NCBI GenBank assembly: GCA_038527485.1
Contig: JBCBFT010000006.1
Location: forward strand, 1 to 64,000
Origin: JALEFZ01 sp038527485
GTDB taxonomy: Bacteria; Bacteroidota; Bacteroidia; J057
Length of the DNA stretch: 64,000 nt
Direction: 5' to 3'
Numbering within the stretch: position 1 is the stretch's first letter; the number at the start of each line of letters is the position of its first letter. Under the pieces are notes generated by a model. That model was not told where the DNA came from, ran no database searches, and saw only the letters and a program-made list of their open reading frames with translations. Below are positions 54,410 through 63,837 of the stretch, one piece after another. A program made the translations under genes and the position numbers.

Positions 54410-56176
54410 ATGAATTTCAAATATTTTTGGGGAATCTCCATACTCCTTCTATTTCTAGCATGTAAGTCAAACTCAGATGAAGGAGGCCTATATCAAGAAA
54501 AAGAAGGTAAAGTCATCTATCGAGGGACATTAGGGGAGAATGTGACATCCCATATTCTCAAAGATCCTACTTCTATGCATCCTTTGATTAGCGCAGAAAG
54601 TTACATTTCAGAAATGGCACTTTACAGCTATGAACGACTCACTACATTGGACCCCAAGACATCTGAGATTACCCCTATCTTGGCGGAGGCCCTACCAGAG
54701 GTTTCAGAAGATGGGTTGAGGTTTACGTATGAGATTCGAGATGCAGCCAAATGGCCAGATGGTGCCCCCATAACGGCAGCTGACTTCGTTTTCTCTGCCA
54801 AAGCAACCATGTTTCCCCTTGCCAATACAGCCAATAAGCGCGCTTTCTTATCGACGCTGCAAGATGTTCAATTGTACCCTGATAATCCGCGTAAGCTGAC
54901 CATTATCTGTAGCGAGGCTTATCACTATAATCCATATTTTGGTTCCATCATATTTATCCTTGATCGTAGATTCTACGACCCTAACGATGCCTTGGGTGCC
55001 TATTCTCTTGCAGAATTAGTAGAAAATGAAGCACTTCAGAAAGACGAAGCCCTGATCGCATGGGCCGATGAATTCAACGATCCCAAGTATGGTACAGACC
55101 CCCAAAACCTCCAAAATGGCTCAGGCCCCTATCATTTAACAGAGTGGATACAAGGAGAGCGCCTGGTGTACACGCCCAATGAAAATTATTGGGGGAAAAA
55201 CCTAGAGAAAATAACGTCAAAACAATATCCACCTCAGCTCACCTTCCGCATCATCCCTGATGATCAGGCCTTGATCGAAAGCATCCGACAACAATCGGTC
55301 GATGTATCCTGTAAGCTAGTACCCGATGTATACCAAGTCCTCAAAGCTGACTCCCAAGTCAATCAGCACTACAAAGTGAAGCGTACAGGAAGAGGGACTG
55401 TATCTATGATTGGACTCAACAACCAACCCGATGGGGTAACTCATCCCAAACTATTTGATGACAAGCGTGTGCGACGTGCCTTTCTATTGGGCATAGACTG
55501 GGATGACCTTCTATTTAAGCGACTAGAACTCGACGGAAAGCGTGTAGCGGGACCTATCTCAGAAAATAATCCCTACTTTGACGCGACTCTCCCTATTGCA
55601 ACCTACAACCCTGATAGTGCACGATACTATCTCAAGGAAGCAGGCTGGGAGGATACAGACGGGGATGGTATCCTAGACAAAGAAGTCGATGGTGTACGCA
55701 TTCCTTTCGCCTTCAATTTTCTTTATCGCACCACCAACGTCCTAGAGGCTGACATGGTAAGAGAGATCGCCAATGATCTCAAAGCTTATGGGATCGAAGC
55801 AACGCCAGACAACTCTGGCTTCAAGATTTCTACCCTCATTTCTGGTCAGTATGATGCAGTACTTATCCCACTGATCGTCCCTTCTCTCCCCTACCCTTTT
55901 GAAGGGGTCTACCGAAGCACAAGCAGCTTCAACCTCTTTGGATATGCCAATGAGCGAGCAGATGAATTGATCGATAAGGTCAGTAGTAATACCAATCCTG
56001 AGGAAGCTCGCGCAGATGCCATCACGCTTCAGAAAATCCTCATAGATGACCAACCTGCCATCTTCCTTTTCAATCCTGCGAGGAAGATGATTGCCCACAA
56101 GCGCTACAGTAATCTCTCATTCTATATTGAATCACCCTATATATTCCTGAACAACCTAGAAGTAATCAAGGAGTAG
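54410..56176 (+). CDS. extracellular solute-binding lipoprotein (SBP_bac_5, oligopeptide/DppA-like)
   Basis: 588 residues, with a lipoprotein signal ending LFLACKS (Cys18). It has the family-5 binding-protein layout: LKDPTSMHPLISAESY, SYERLTTLDPKTSEITPILAEALPEVS, WPDGAPITAADFVFSAKAT, and GSGPYHLTEWIQGERLVYTPNENYWG. It probably binds peptides, nickel-like ligands or other solutes for an ABC importer, but no permease genes accompany it. A terminator follows the stop closely. Confidence 0.9.
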   Translation: MNFKYFWGISILLLFLACKSNSDEGGLYQEKEGKVIYRGTLGENVTSHILKDPTSMHPLISAESYISEMALYSYERLTTLDPKTSEITPILAEALPEVSEDGLRFTYEIRDAAKWPDGAPITAADFVFSAKATMFPLANTANKRAFLSTLQDVQLYPDNPRKLTIICSEAYHYNPYFGSIIFILDRRFYDPNDALGAYSLAELVENEALQKDEALIAWADEFNDPKYGTDPQNLQNGSGPYHLTEWIQGERLVYTPNENYWGKNLEKITSKQYPPQLTFRIIPDDQALIESIRQQSVDVSCKLVPDVYQVLKADSQVNQHYKVKRTGRGTVSMIGLNNQPDGVTHPKLFDDKRVRRAFLLGIDWDDLLFKRLELDGKRVAGPISENNPYFDATLPIATYNPDSARYYLKEAGWEDTDGDGILDKEVDGVRIPFAFNFLYRTTNVLEADMVREIANDLKAYGIEATPDNSGFKISTLISGQYDAVLIPLIVPSLPYPFEGVYRSTSSFNLFGYANERADELIDKVSSNTNPEEARADAITLQKILIDDQPAIFLFNPARKMIAHKRYSNLSFYIESPYIFLNNLEVIKE

Positions 56177-56199
56177 AACGTATATAAGCTCAAATAAGC

Positions 56200-56237
56200 A
56201 AGCGTCCACCTGCCTGAGGATGGACGCTTATTTTTTC
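56200..56237 (+). terminator. intrinsic terminator after the binding lipoprotein
   Basis: AAGCGTCCA (56200-56208) pairs perfectly with TGGACGCTT (56221-56229), followed by ATTTTTTC. Clear rho-independent form. Confidence 0.85.
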
Positions 56238-56378
56238 ATGTCTGATCAGGTGGATGATAAGGAATATAACGTGGAACACCGCTCCCTCTAGATTGTATCT
56301 GGAGCATGTATTTAGCTTCAGTTATAAACTGAAGGATCCCATGATCAAAGCGGGGGGTACATAACGCTATTTTACAAG

Positions 56379-57869
56379 CTACTTATCTTCTTCCTGGTCC
56401 ACAACTTTGTCTTCCTCCTCAAGCTCAAAATCTATCGCTCGGCTAAATATCTCTAGCATTTGCGGCACGCCAATTTGCTTGGCTACTATATTTTTGTCCT
56501 TGTCTAAAACGAATATGCGAGGTACTGCTAGTACATCATACAGTGCTTGCGCACGCGATCGTTCATAAATATCCTCTGTGTGAATGGCTCCTTCAAAGTC
56601 TAAGTTGTAATCCACCAACTTCTTTCTCCATTCTTCGACATCACCATTTGTATTGATGGTCAAAAGTGTTACGCCTTTTTCAGCCAATTGATATTTTGTA
56701 AAGGCTTCCGCGAGCTTGGGCGTGACTTTCTTACAAAAACCGCAGCCGTAATCCCAGAAATACACAATCGTCCATTCTGATTCTATTTGAGATAATATCT
56801 GCTCTTTTCCTTGATCATCTGTCAATTTGAGATTGGGAGCCTGATTCCCCACAAGCACCCTAGCTTTTGGCAGCAACTGACTGAGCATCTTTCTACGTGT
56901 CGAGTCTGGTATCCAAGGCGTGATTTCGGGATAGCGATAATAGGTCAGTCCCAAATGCACAGGAACTGCATCCATGCCCATGATAGATGACTTGCTATAT
57001 GAATTGTAAAAATGGGAGAGGAAGAACCGAAAGTTGGGCTTGCTTTCCTTCATCAAACTCAAAATATAATCTATAGACTGGATCACAGAGTCAGGTTGGT
57101 AGGTGTACGTAAGCCGGTCCATGTAAATTTGGACCCGATTGAAAAGGACAGATGTGCGCAGCATCCTGTCATCATTCATGTCTAGCCCATCAAAGAAATG
57201 CGCCTTGTAGTAGTGAAAAGCAAAGGTTGAGTCTATTATTTGCCCATTTTCGTCCTTGGGAGCTTCTGGAATCTGAGGTTCCTGCATTCCCTTGATCATT
57301 TTGGCGTATAAAAAATCAGGATTTTCATTCACCAATTGTAGACGTTGATCCATCACCTCTTCTGCAATGCCTTCATGTGTGCGTTTGAGCTGTGCTAAAA
57401 CTTCAGGATCTTCTACCTCACGCATCTGTTTTTGCAACTCCTCTGCTTCTTTTCGCTTCGATGCCAAGAACTGTAAGTCTTCATAAAAGCGCGTATTTTC
57501 TTCTGAACCCTTCACCTTCATATTAGAAACAAAGTCACTTGTATCTGTTTCAAGCTGAAAGTTTTGGTCCTTGTCCACTACGATCTCAAAATAGTCATTC
57601 TGAGGAGGGAAGAAAACCAAGTACATCCCCCCTGGCAGGTTGGTATCAGCTTCAAAGACAAAGGCACCTTGGGTGATAGGCACCGTATCGCGAATGTACT
57701 GTTTGTCCCCAAAGTAATACGCCATACAGGCAATTTCACCTGTATAGTTTGGGATGGAAACTTCGATCCTGTGTCCTTCAGGACCTCCCTGCGCCCAAGC
57801 AGGAGTGGAAAATCCTAGAAGGAGAATCGCAAGAAGTACGGAAAAGCGTAAACATGTGGATGGACTCAT
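56379..57869 (-). CDS. exported DUF4369/DUF5106-thioredoxin-like protein (CGFC)
   Basis: 496 residues. Signal peptide MSPSTCLRFSVLLAILLLGFSTPAWAQ, then a DUF4369-type beta domain (about 35-120), a helical DUF5106-like middle with a charged coiled-coil (about 125-330), and a C-terminal thioredoxin fold with Cys376-Gly-Phe-Cys379 in YFWDYGCGFCKK. Likely a periplasmic thiol-disulfide protein of the TlpA/ResA type. It is a paralogue of the next upstream gene; a terminator stands between them, so it has its own promoter. Confidence 0.85.
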   Translation of the reverse strand: MSPSTCLRFSVLLAILLLGFSTPAWAQGGPEGHRIEVSIPNYTGEIACMAYYFGDKQYIRDTVPITQGAFVFEADTNLPGGMYLVFFPPQNDYFEIVVDKDQNFQLETDTSDFVSNMKVKGSEENTRFYEDLQFLASKRKEAEELQKQMREVEDPEVLAQLKRTHEGIAEEVMDQRLQLVNENPDFLYAKMIKGMQEPQIPEAPKDENGQIIDSTFAFHYYKAHFFDGLDMNDDRMLRTSVLFNRVQIYMDRLTYTYQPDSVIQSIDYILSLMKESKPNFRFFLSHFYNSYSKSSIMGMDAVPVHLGLTYYRYPEITPWIPDSTRRKMLSQLLPKARVLVGNQAPNLKLTDDQGKEQILSQIESEWTIVYFWDYGCGFCKKVTPKLAEAFTKYQLAEKGVTLLTINTNGDVEEWRKKLVDYNLDFEGAIHTEDIYERSRAQALYDVLAVPRIFVLDKDKNIVAKQIGVPQMLEIFSRAIDFELEEEDKVVDQEEDK

Positions 57870-57891
57870 TTTATCATGGTGTTAGAGATGA

Positions 57892-57928
57892 TAAAAAAAG
57901 CGAGTCTATGTTGTATGTATAGACTCGC
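57892..57928 (-). terminator. intrinsic terminator between the two thioredoxin paralogues
   Basis: On the minus strand GCGAGTCTAT (57928-57919) pairs with ATAGACTCGC (57909-57900), followed by TTTTTTTAT. It ends the transcript of the upstream paralogue before the downstream one begins. Confidence 0.85.
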
Positions 57929-57955
57929 CTCTCTCTTATATATTTCTTCTTTCTC

Positions 57956-59479
57956 TTACTTCCCTTCCTCTTCTTCTTCTATATCTGAGAAATCTGTTTC
58001 GACTTTATCCTCTTCTGCTACTTCGAAGCCCAACTCGCGACTAAATACTTGTAACATCTGAGGTACACCGATCTGCTTCGCCTTGATGATCTTATTTTTA
58101 TCCAAGATGAACATGCGTGGCGTAGAGTTGATGTCATAAAACTGTGTGGATCCCGATCTGCGTCGAATATCCTCTGTGTTGATGATCGCTCCTTCCATGT
58201 TCAGATCGTAGGTCCCCAGCTTCTCTTTCCACTCATCTACATCGCCATTGATGTTGATGGTCATGATTTTCACACCTTTATCGGCCAAGTTGTACTTTTT
58301 GAAAGTCTCTGTGAGTCTAGGTGTCACTTTCTTGCAGTGTCCACATCCATAATCCCAGAAGTACACGATCAACCAGTCGGCTTGCACTTGAAACAAGGTC
58401 TGGTACGTGCCTTTGTCGTCCTGTACTGTGAAGTCAGGAGCGGAATTTCCAATCAGTACAGGTGACATAGAGACCGCACGCTCTAGCATCTTCTCGCGAT
58501 TAGAATCATTGACCCAAGGTGTCATCTCTGGGTATCGATAATACTTCTCGACCATGTGTACATAGACCGCATCCATTCCCATGATCTTCTTCCCATCTCC
58601 CACAGCGTACTTGTTGAGGAAGTTCACCAAGAAGAATTGAAAATTCGTCTCATTGTCCTTCATCTGGTCGAGGATGTAATCCACAGATTTGATGACGGAG
58701 TCAGGAATGTATTTTGCCGTCAGGCGCTCCATGTAGGTGTTGACACGGTTGTAAAGCACGGGCGTGCGAAGCATACGGTCATCGGCTAGATCGAGATCGT
58801 CGAAGAAGTGCGCCTTGTAGTAACGGAAAGTAAAGGTAGAGTCTGTCACATTTCCATTCTCATCCTTGGGAGGGTCGGGTACTTCAGGGTCTTGCATCCC
58901 TTTGATTACGTGAGCGTATAGGAAATCGGGATTGTCCTCCACAAACTCCTTTCTATAGCTCATGACTTCATCATTGAGCTTCTTTTGATCTTCCTGTAGC
59001 CTTGCTTTCGCAGCAGGGTCTGCTGCTTTTGTTAGCTCCGTTTGAATGTTTTGAGCCTCCTTGCGCTTATCTGCTAGGTATAACAAATCCTTATAGAACA
59101 ACTCATTGTCCTTCGAGCCTTTCACCTTCATATTCGCCACGAAGTCAGTAGTATCCGTCTCCAATGCAAACTTCTGGTCCTTGTCTACAATGATCTCAAA
59201 ATAGGAATTCTTAGGAGGGAAAACGACCAAATAGATGCCTCCAGGCAAATTGGTGTCCGCCTCAAATACAAAGGAACCTGCCGTCGCAGGCACAGTATCC
59301 TTGATGTATTGCTTGTCTCCATAATAGTAAGCCAAATAGGCCTCAGATCCCGTAAAATTATTGGCGGCAACCTCAATTTTATAGCCTTCTGTCTCTTTTT
59401 GGGCGACAGCGGATGATCCACATCCGATCATGCTCAATGCAAGCACTACGCCCAAAAGGTAGAAAAACACTTTATTCAT
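57956..59479 (-). CDS. DUF4369/DUF5106-thioredoxin-like lipoprotein (CGHC)
   Basis: 507 residues. Lipoprotein signal ending ALSMIGC (Cys20). It shares domain layout and most residues with the adjacent paralogue (for example the SVIKSVDYIL and ADDRMLRT segments) but has the more oxidising-type motif Cys379-Gly-His-Cys382 in YFWDYGCGHCKK. Likely membrane-anchored thiol-disulfide oxidoreductase in the periplasm. Its tail is strongly acidic (DKVETDFSDIEEEEEGK). Confidence 0.86.
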   Translation of the reverse strand: MNKVFFYLLGVVLALSMIGCGSSAVAQKETEGYKIEVAANNFTGSEAYLAYYYGDKQYIKDTVPATAGSFVFEADTNLPGGIYLVVFPPKNSYFEIIVDKDQKFALETDTTDFVANMKVKGSKDNELFYKDLLYLADKRKEAQNIQTELTKAADPAAKARLQEDQKKLNDEVMSYRKEFVEDNPDFLYAHVIKGMQDPEVPDPPKDENGNVTDSTFTFRYYKAHFFDDLDLADDRMLRTPVLYNRVNTYMERLTAKYIPDSVIKSVDYILDQMKDNETNFQFFLVNFLNKYAVGDGKKIMGMDAVYVHMVEKYYRYPEMTPWVNDSNREKMLERAVSMSPVLIGNSAPDFTVQDDKGTYQTLFQVQADWLIVYFWDYGCGHCKKVTPRLTETFKKYNLADKGVKIMTININGDVDEWKEKLGTYDLNMEGAIINTEDIRRRSGSTQFYDINSTPRMFILDKNKIIKAKQIGVPQMLQVFSRELGFEVAEEDKVETDFSDIEEEEEGK

Positions 59480-59614
59480 TTCCGATGGGTTAAATATTCC
59501 TGCTAAAATACTGTATTTATAATTTCTCTGTCAACCTAAAAATTTAGTTAATGGTACATGGAGGGACATCAGACATCATCCCTTACGGGATCGACTCTCT
59601 TGGTCTTTCTCTAT

Positions 59615-59941
59615 TTACTGCAGTTTCTTATTCTCCTTGTGCCTTGTCGCATCTCGTTTGGTTTTCTTTTCGATATTCTTTCGGAATGCTTCCTCTAGAT
59701 CCACTCCTGTCTGGTTGGCAAGGCAGATAAGCACAAATAATACATCCGCCATTTCGTCTGCGAGATTCACTTCCTCATCCGACTTCTTGAAAGATTGGTC
59801 TCCGTACTTTCGGGCCATGATTCGAGAGACTTCTCCTACCTCTTCCATCAGCATCGCCATATTGGTCAATTCCGAAAAATACCGCACCCCGATACTGTTG
59901 ATCCAGTCATCTACGGTCTTCTGCGCTTCTTGTAATGTCAT
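59615..59941 (-). CDS. MazG-like nucleotide pyrophosphohydrolase
   Basis: 108 residues from the ATG at 59941; an in-frame upstream start would add 14 residues without a domain. It has the MazG-fold metal motifs EEVGEVSRI and DEMADVLFVLICLANQTGVDLEEAF, and the common MTLQEAQKTVDDWINSIGVRYFS start. It hydrolyses non-canonical or excess NTPs/dNTPs to the monophosphate. Length matches the small MazG-like group. Confidence 0.88.
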   Translation of the reverse strand: MTLQEAQKTVDDWINSIGVRYFSELTNMAMLMEEVGEVSRIMARKYGDQSFKKSDEEVNLADEMADVLFVLICLANQTGVDLEEAFRKNIEKKTKRDATRHKENKKLQ

Positions 59942-60030
59942 TGTTGAATATTCTGTGTAGTTAATTTTAGCCCTAAAAGACAAGCCATCGAGCAGTTACA
60001 ATTAAGATGTCCTGTTATCCCTTTTCCCTA

Positions 60031-61329
60031 CTATCGCATGATCAATTGCCCTATCCATAGAAGTTGAATGAGCAAGAAAATGCCAAGAACTAAAAAGTAA
60101 AGCCTCTTTCTATTCTTTTGCTCCTGACTTTTATTCACCCCAAGCCCTATCATAAGCAGAGGGGGGAGCAGTGGCAAATGATAGGTAGGATGAGCAAAGG
60201 CGATCAGATAAGGAACCATGAAAAAGAAGATCATGTTTAAAGCAAATAATCTCACCTCCTTGGATGCTCGTCCCATTCCCCTGATAAATATCCACATGAG
60301 CCAGCCAAAACAAAGCATGTCTCCCCCTAGCGCGATCAATCCCAGTACCTGATGCTGTGCCAAGAGACTTCCCCCAGCCAGGGAATCGAATCCCCAGAAA
60401 TTAGCAAAACGTATTCCTACCCTTCCCAAGAAGGTAAAGGGAGCCTCAGCTACGTGTGAGACGGCACATGTTGTATAGCCACGCTGTCTCTGGTCCGCAG
60501 GTAGGTTACCTAAGCTATCGCGCTGAGCCACGAAGCCAGCAAAAGCAGGATCGTCTGACACATCATGTGATCCGAGCCACCAGCTTCGCAAAGAAGGCGT
60601 CCAAGGATTATTTCCTAAATAAAGGTTGTAGGCCGAGGCATCATTGATCCTGACCCAGCGCCCTGTATCTGCATGGATGTGGACCAGCCACAAGCCGATC
60701 AGCAACGTCATGGGAATCAATCCCACAACCCATCGTCTCCAGGGAAGTATTTTTCGCCAAGAAAGCCAGACCAAAACAGGGAGCATTCCTAAAAATCCTG
60801 GCCTCAACAGTACCAAGATACCCATGAAAACCCCTACTATGAGAGGAATCGGCTTAGCTCGCAGATGAAGCATCCAACCAATGGCTAAAAGTAAGACAGT
60901 CGCAGGTAGATATGATTGGATGACAAGGGACTGATAGATGAATGCAGGATAAACAGACCATAAAAGATGACCTATGTTCCGCTGGATTCGGGTTAAATAA
61001 TGTTGCCCTAATTTTTCCCATAGTACATGAAGTGAGAGCCAGAGCAACAGGCTTGCAGTCACTCCCGCCCATTTTGCGCTCAACCCTACCCCCAAAAACA
61101 GCGCAAGGAAATAAGCCAAAGCAGGTGGCCAATATCCATCCAAAGGCTGACCATACAGGATGCGCGCAGCATCCTCCAGAAAAAAGGTGCTATCCCCTAT
61201 CAAAAATTCAGGCCAGAGAAATGCAAACAGAAAAATACGCAGTGTAAATCCCAGTCCTAAGATTCTCCCCATCGAAAACGGGTGATCTCCGAGCTGATAC
61301 AGCTTTTTATGTAGGATTTGGGTATTCAT
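60031..61329 (-). CDS. multi-pass membrane protein, GT39/ArnT-like glycosyltransferase candidate
   Basis: 432 residues from the ATG at 61329; a TTG at 61353 overlaps dtd by 4 bases. It has about ten hydrophobic helices and the typical early acidic segment FLIGDSTFFLEDAARILYGQPLDGYWPPALAYFLALF found in the dolichyl-phosphate-mannose and ArnT-like (GT39/PMT_2) family. Late helix HPTYHLPLLPPLLMIGLG also fits. It would transfer a sugar from a lipid-linked donor on the periplasmic side. Probably co-transcribed with dtd. Confidence 0.78.
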   Translation of the reverse strand: MNTQILHKKLYQLGDHPFSMGRILGLGFTLRIFLFAFLWPEFLIGDSTFFLEDAARILYGQPLDGYWPPALAYFLALFLGVGLSAKWAGVTASLLLWLSLHVLWEKLGQHYLTRIQRNIGHLLWSVYPAFIYQSLVIQSYLPATVLLLAIGWMLHLRAKPIPLIVGVFMGILVLLRPGFLGMLPVLVWLSWRKILPWRRWVVGLIPMTLLIGLWLVHIHADTGRWVRINDASAYNLYLGNNPWTPSLRSWWLGSHDVSDDPAFAGFVAQRDSLGNLPADQRQRGYTTCAVSHVAEAPFTFLGRVGIRFANFWGFDSLAGGSLLAQHQVLGLIALGGDMLCFGWLMWIFIRGMGRASKEVRLFALNMIFFFMVPYLIAFAHPTYHLPLLPPLLMIGLGVNKSQEQKNRKRLYFLVLGIFLLIQLLWIGQLIMR

Positions 61330-61349
61330 TCCCCCAAACTTCGCAAAAA

Positions 61350-61805
61350 TCAAAGATTAGGTTGATGCGAATCTAGTAGGATCGTTACAGGCCCGTCATT
61401 GAGGAGGGAAACCTGCATGTAGGCACCAAATTTTCCTGTAGCTACAGGACCCTCAAAGGTCTCTTTCAATTTTTCCACAAAGCGCTCATAGAGTGGCTCC
61501 GAGATGTTGGGGGGAGCAGAACGCAGGTAGGAAGGACGATTCCCCTTTTGTGTCTCGGCAAAAAGGGTGAATTGAGAGATGACTTGAATTCCCCCTTTGA
61601 CATCCTGCACGGAGAGATTCATTTTTCCTATCTCATCGTTGAAGATGCGCATGTTGACCACCTTCCGTATGATCCAATCAATGTCTTTCTCAGTATCGCT
61701 GTGGGTAATGCCCAAGAGGACCATCAGGCCATGTGGAATTTCCCCTATAAGTTCTCCCTCGACTTCGACTTTGCTAAATGACACACGCTGAATAATCGCT
61801 CTCAT
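61350..61805 (-). CDS. dtd: D-aminoacyl-tRNA deacylase
   Basis: 151 residues from the ATG at 61805, normal for DTD. It hydrolyses D-amino acids from mischarged tRNA. Motifs are MRAIIQRV at the start, GLMVLLGITHSDTEKD, VISQFTLFAETQKGNRPSY (SQxTL) and NDGPVTILLDS (the cross-subunit GP motif). Upstream in-frame TTG (61814) is less likely. Confidence 0.96.
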   Translation of the reverse strand: MRAIIQRVSFSKVEVEGELIGEIPHGLMVLLGITHSDTEKDIDWIIRKVVNMRIFNDEIGKMNLSVQDVKGGIQVISQFTLFAETQKGNRPSYLRSAPPNISEPLYERFVEKLKETFEGPVATGKFGAYMQVSLLNDGPVTILLDSHQPNL

Positions 61806-61951
61806 AATATGCAAAATTGGATCGGGCGTGTTGCTAAAGCAGGAGAAGAATGTATTTCCCTGACGCCTTCACGCAAACGAAATACGATGTTACAGATGTT
61901 TGAGCAGAAAAACCAATGGATGGAATCTGGTCGGGATGGAAAACAGGCGGC

Positions 61952-63052
61952 TCACAGCCATGAACCTGTGATAAAGGTATCTTCTTCATGGATAAAACGA
62001 GCAGCCTTCGATACTACTGCAGAAGCGGAGTCTTCCATACAGAGTAGATGGTCTCTGACAAGCATTCCCTCATCGACTACTTGTCCTTTGAAGAAATTTT
62101 CTGAAAACTCGGCGTTCATCATGTCTACATAATCATGATTGGGACGGACCCATGATAGGTAAAAGAGATCTTCTTCAATCACATACTCGATCACCATCTG
62201 TAGGTTGGGGTCAAAGGCGCGCTTGGCGTGATCCAGTTTGATGTAAATGACGCTCCGCAGAAAGTCTTCCTCAATCATCTCAAGATAGCCCATCGCAAAG
62301 AAGGGATAGTAGAGGACTTGGTAGTGAATTCCTAGTGCATCCAGATGTATGAGCACATTTTCAATGCTGTACTGGATTTTATCTAGTGCGAATAATTCTT
62401 CGGACAAGCGATCCATTTTACGCCATTTTCCCTTCCAGTTGTAATACTGTTGATGTCCTAGGCGTAGTTTGTAGTCAAAACCTGAGAAATCTTTTAGGAT
62501 ATATCCTGGATAGTAGAATTTGAATCCTGCTTCTATTCCATACTGGACTTCCTTGAGCATCGTATACAGACCCACACTGAAAGACTCATAGGCGGGATGG
62601 AATAGCCCCAAGAGACTGGCGAGACTTCCTTTTCCCCGATCAAAATAAGACACAGCAATCAACTCTAACTGATCATACACCCGCACCTCCCAAGTATCGA
62701 ATAGATCTCCAATCTCACCTGAAAATAAGAACTCTTCCAGTGTCTCAAAAATAAAACCTTTGAATCGATGTTTATGCTGGGCATAAAGAGATTCTTTCGC
62801 CGCATCCACAGAAGCCATGCCGACTTCGACACGGAATCGTTCATCATTTTTGCGGAGAATTTTACGGAGAGACTTGGAGAAAGTATATCCTTCGAGTTGG
62901 GTGCGGATATTAACTACAGGGAAAACACCGCCTTCGAGGCAAAGTACCTGGGTTCGGAACAAAGAAGGGCCGCTCCTAAACCACCCTCCTGAAAGGTAGC
63001 GGTCAAGGCGAGCTGGTGAAATCGACTGGGGAAAATAATATTCAACCAACAC
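61952..63052 (-). CDS. arginyl-tRNA--protein transferase-like (ATE family) protein
   Basis: 366 residues if started at the GTG at 63052; the frame is open to a TTG at 63109. The conserved ATE C-terminal half is recognisable in YFDRGKGSLASLLGLFHPAYESFSVGLYTM, GFKFYYPGYILKDFSGFDYKLRLG. Such enzymes add Arg or Leu to N-terminal residues to mark proteins for degradation. The N-terminal Cys cluster of canonical enzymes is missing; the start instead reads EYYFPQSISPARLDRYLSGGWFRSG. Function in this lineage is therefore inferred, not certain. Confidence 0.78.
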   Translation of the reverse strand: MLVEYYFPQSISPARLDRYLSGGWFRSGPSLFRTQVLCLEGGVFPVVNIRTQLEGYTFSKSLRKILRKNDERFRVEVGMASVDAAKESLYAQHKHRFKGFIFETLEEFLFSGEIGDLFDTWEVRVYDQLELIAVSYFDRGKGSLASLLGLFHPAYESFSVGLYTMLKEVQYGIEAGFKFYYPGYILKDFSGFDYKLRLGHQQYYNWKGKWRKMDRLSEELFALDKIQYSIENVLIHLDALGIHYQVLYYPFFAMGYLEMIEEDFLRSVIYIKLDHAKRAFDPNLQMVIEYVIEEDLFYLSWVRPNHDYVDMMNAEFSENFFKGQVVDEGMLVRDHLLCMEDSASAVVSKAARFIHEEDTFITGSWL

Positions 63053-63303
63053 GTATCCCTTTTTCCAAATGTAACAAATGCCCTTGATATACAGACTACC
63101 AAGAGCCAATTTTCTTTACCTTTCCATTAAAATACAAAAAGAGAAAGATTTCTTCTACCAAATTATAGTATTTTTTATATATGAAGAAATTTTGGTAGGA
63201 TTTTCTGCCAATAATTGGGAAAATAATGGGATTCTTAGGCAAATTTAGGTTTAATACGGATCAAAGGTAGTTTTTGGCTGCGCTTTTTCTCCTGTGGCGG
63301 TGT

Positions 63304-63837
63304 TTATCCTTCCCATCCTCCCATGTGTACACCTTCGAAATTTTGGTTTTGATAGGCTAGATATTGCTTAATGGCAAAGGTCGAAGATGGAAAGGCCATA
63401 TCTGCAAAAGGAATATCTTCAGGCTTATACAAACCAATGTCAAGTGTCTCTTCTCCTGCCTCCCAATGCGGCGAGGACATATGGGCCAGAAAAAATAGAT
63501 ACACTTGATTGATTCGAGGAATATTGTACACACAATGCATGCGCACAATTTCCACTTCCACCCCTGCTTCTTCTAATGTCTCTCTTTTGGCCCCATCTTG
63601 GACCGTTTCCCCATTTTCCAGATATCCTGCAGGTAGATTCCAGTATCCAGATCTTGGTTCAATTGCTCTCTTGCAGAGGAGAATACGATCTTCAAATACA
63701 GGCAGACAGCCGACCACCATTTTGGGATTAGAATAGTGAATCGTATGACAATTCATACAAACCTGCCGAGGACGGTTGTCTCCAGCGGGGACTGTCATGA
63801 TGAGTTGGGAACTGCCACAATGGCTACAAAAATTCAA
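63304..63837 (-). CDS. Nudix hydrolase with N-terminal zinc ribbon
   Basis: 177 residues, TTG start at 63837. The start is placed there because the zinc-ribbon cysteines (Cys4, Cys7, Cys27, Cys30) precede the first ATG (63798). The Nudix box is complete: Gly71-x5-Glu77 ... Arg85-Glu86-x2-Glu89-Glu90-x-Gly92 in GYLENGETVQDGAKRETLEE. It resembles the zinc-ribbon Nudix group that includes NAD/ADP-ribose pyrophosphatases. Substrate not determined. Confidence 0.9.
   Translation of the reverse strand: MNFCSHCGSSQLIMTVPAGDNRPRQVCMNCHTIHYSNPKMVVGCLPVFEDRILLCKRAIEPRSGYWNLPAGYLENGETVQDGAKRETLEEAGVEVEIVRMHCVYNIPRINQVYLFFLAHMSSPHWEAGEETLDIGLYKPEDIPFADMAFPSSTFAIKQYLAYQNQNFEGVHMGGWEG

Noticed and set aside
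61809..62132. 107-residue plus-strand frame
   Set aside because: Antisense to the arginyltransferase-like gene and overlaps the divergent start of dtd; no family.
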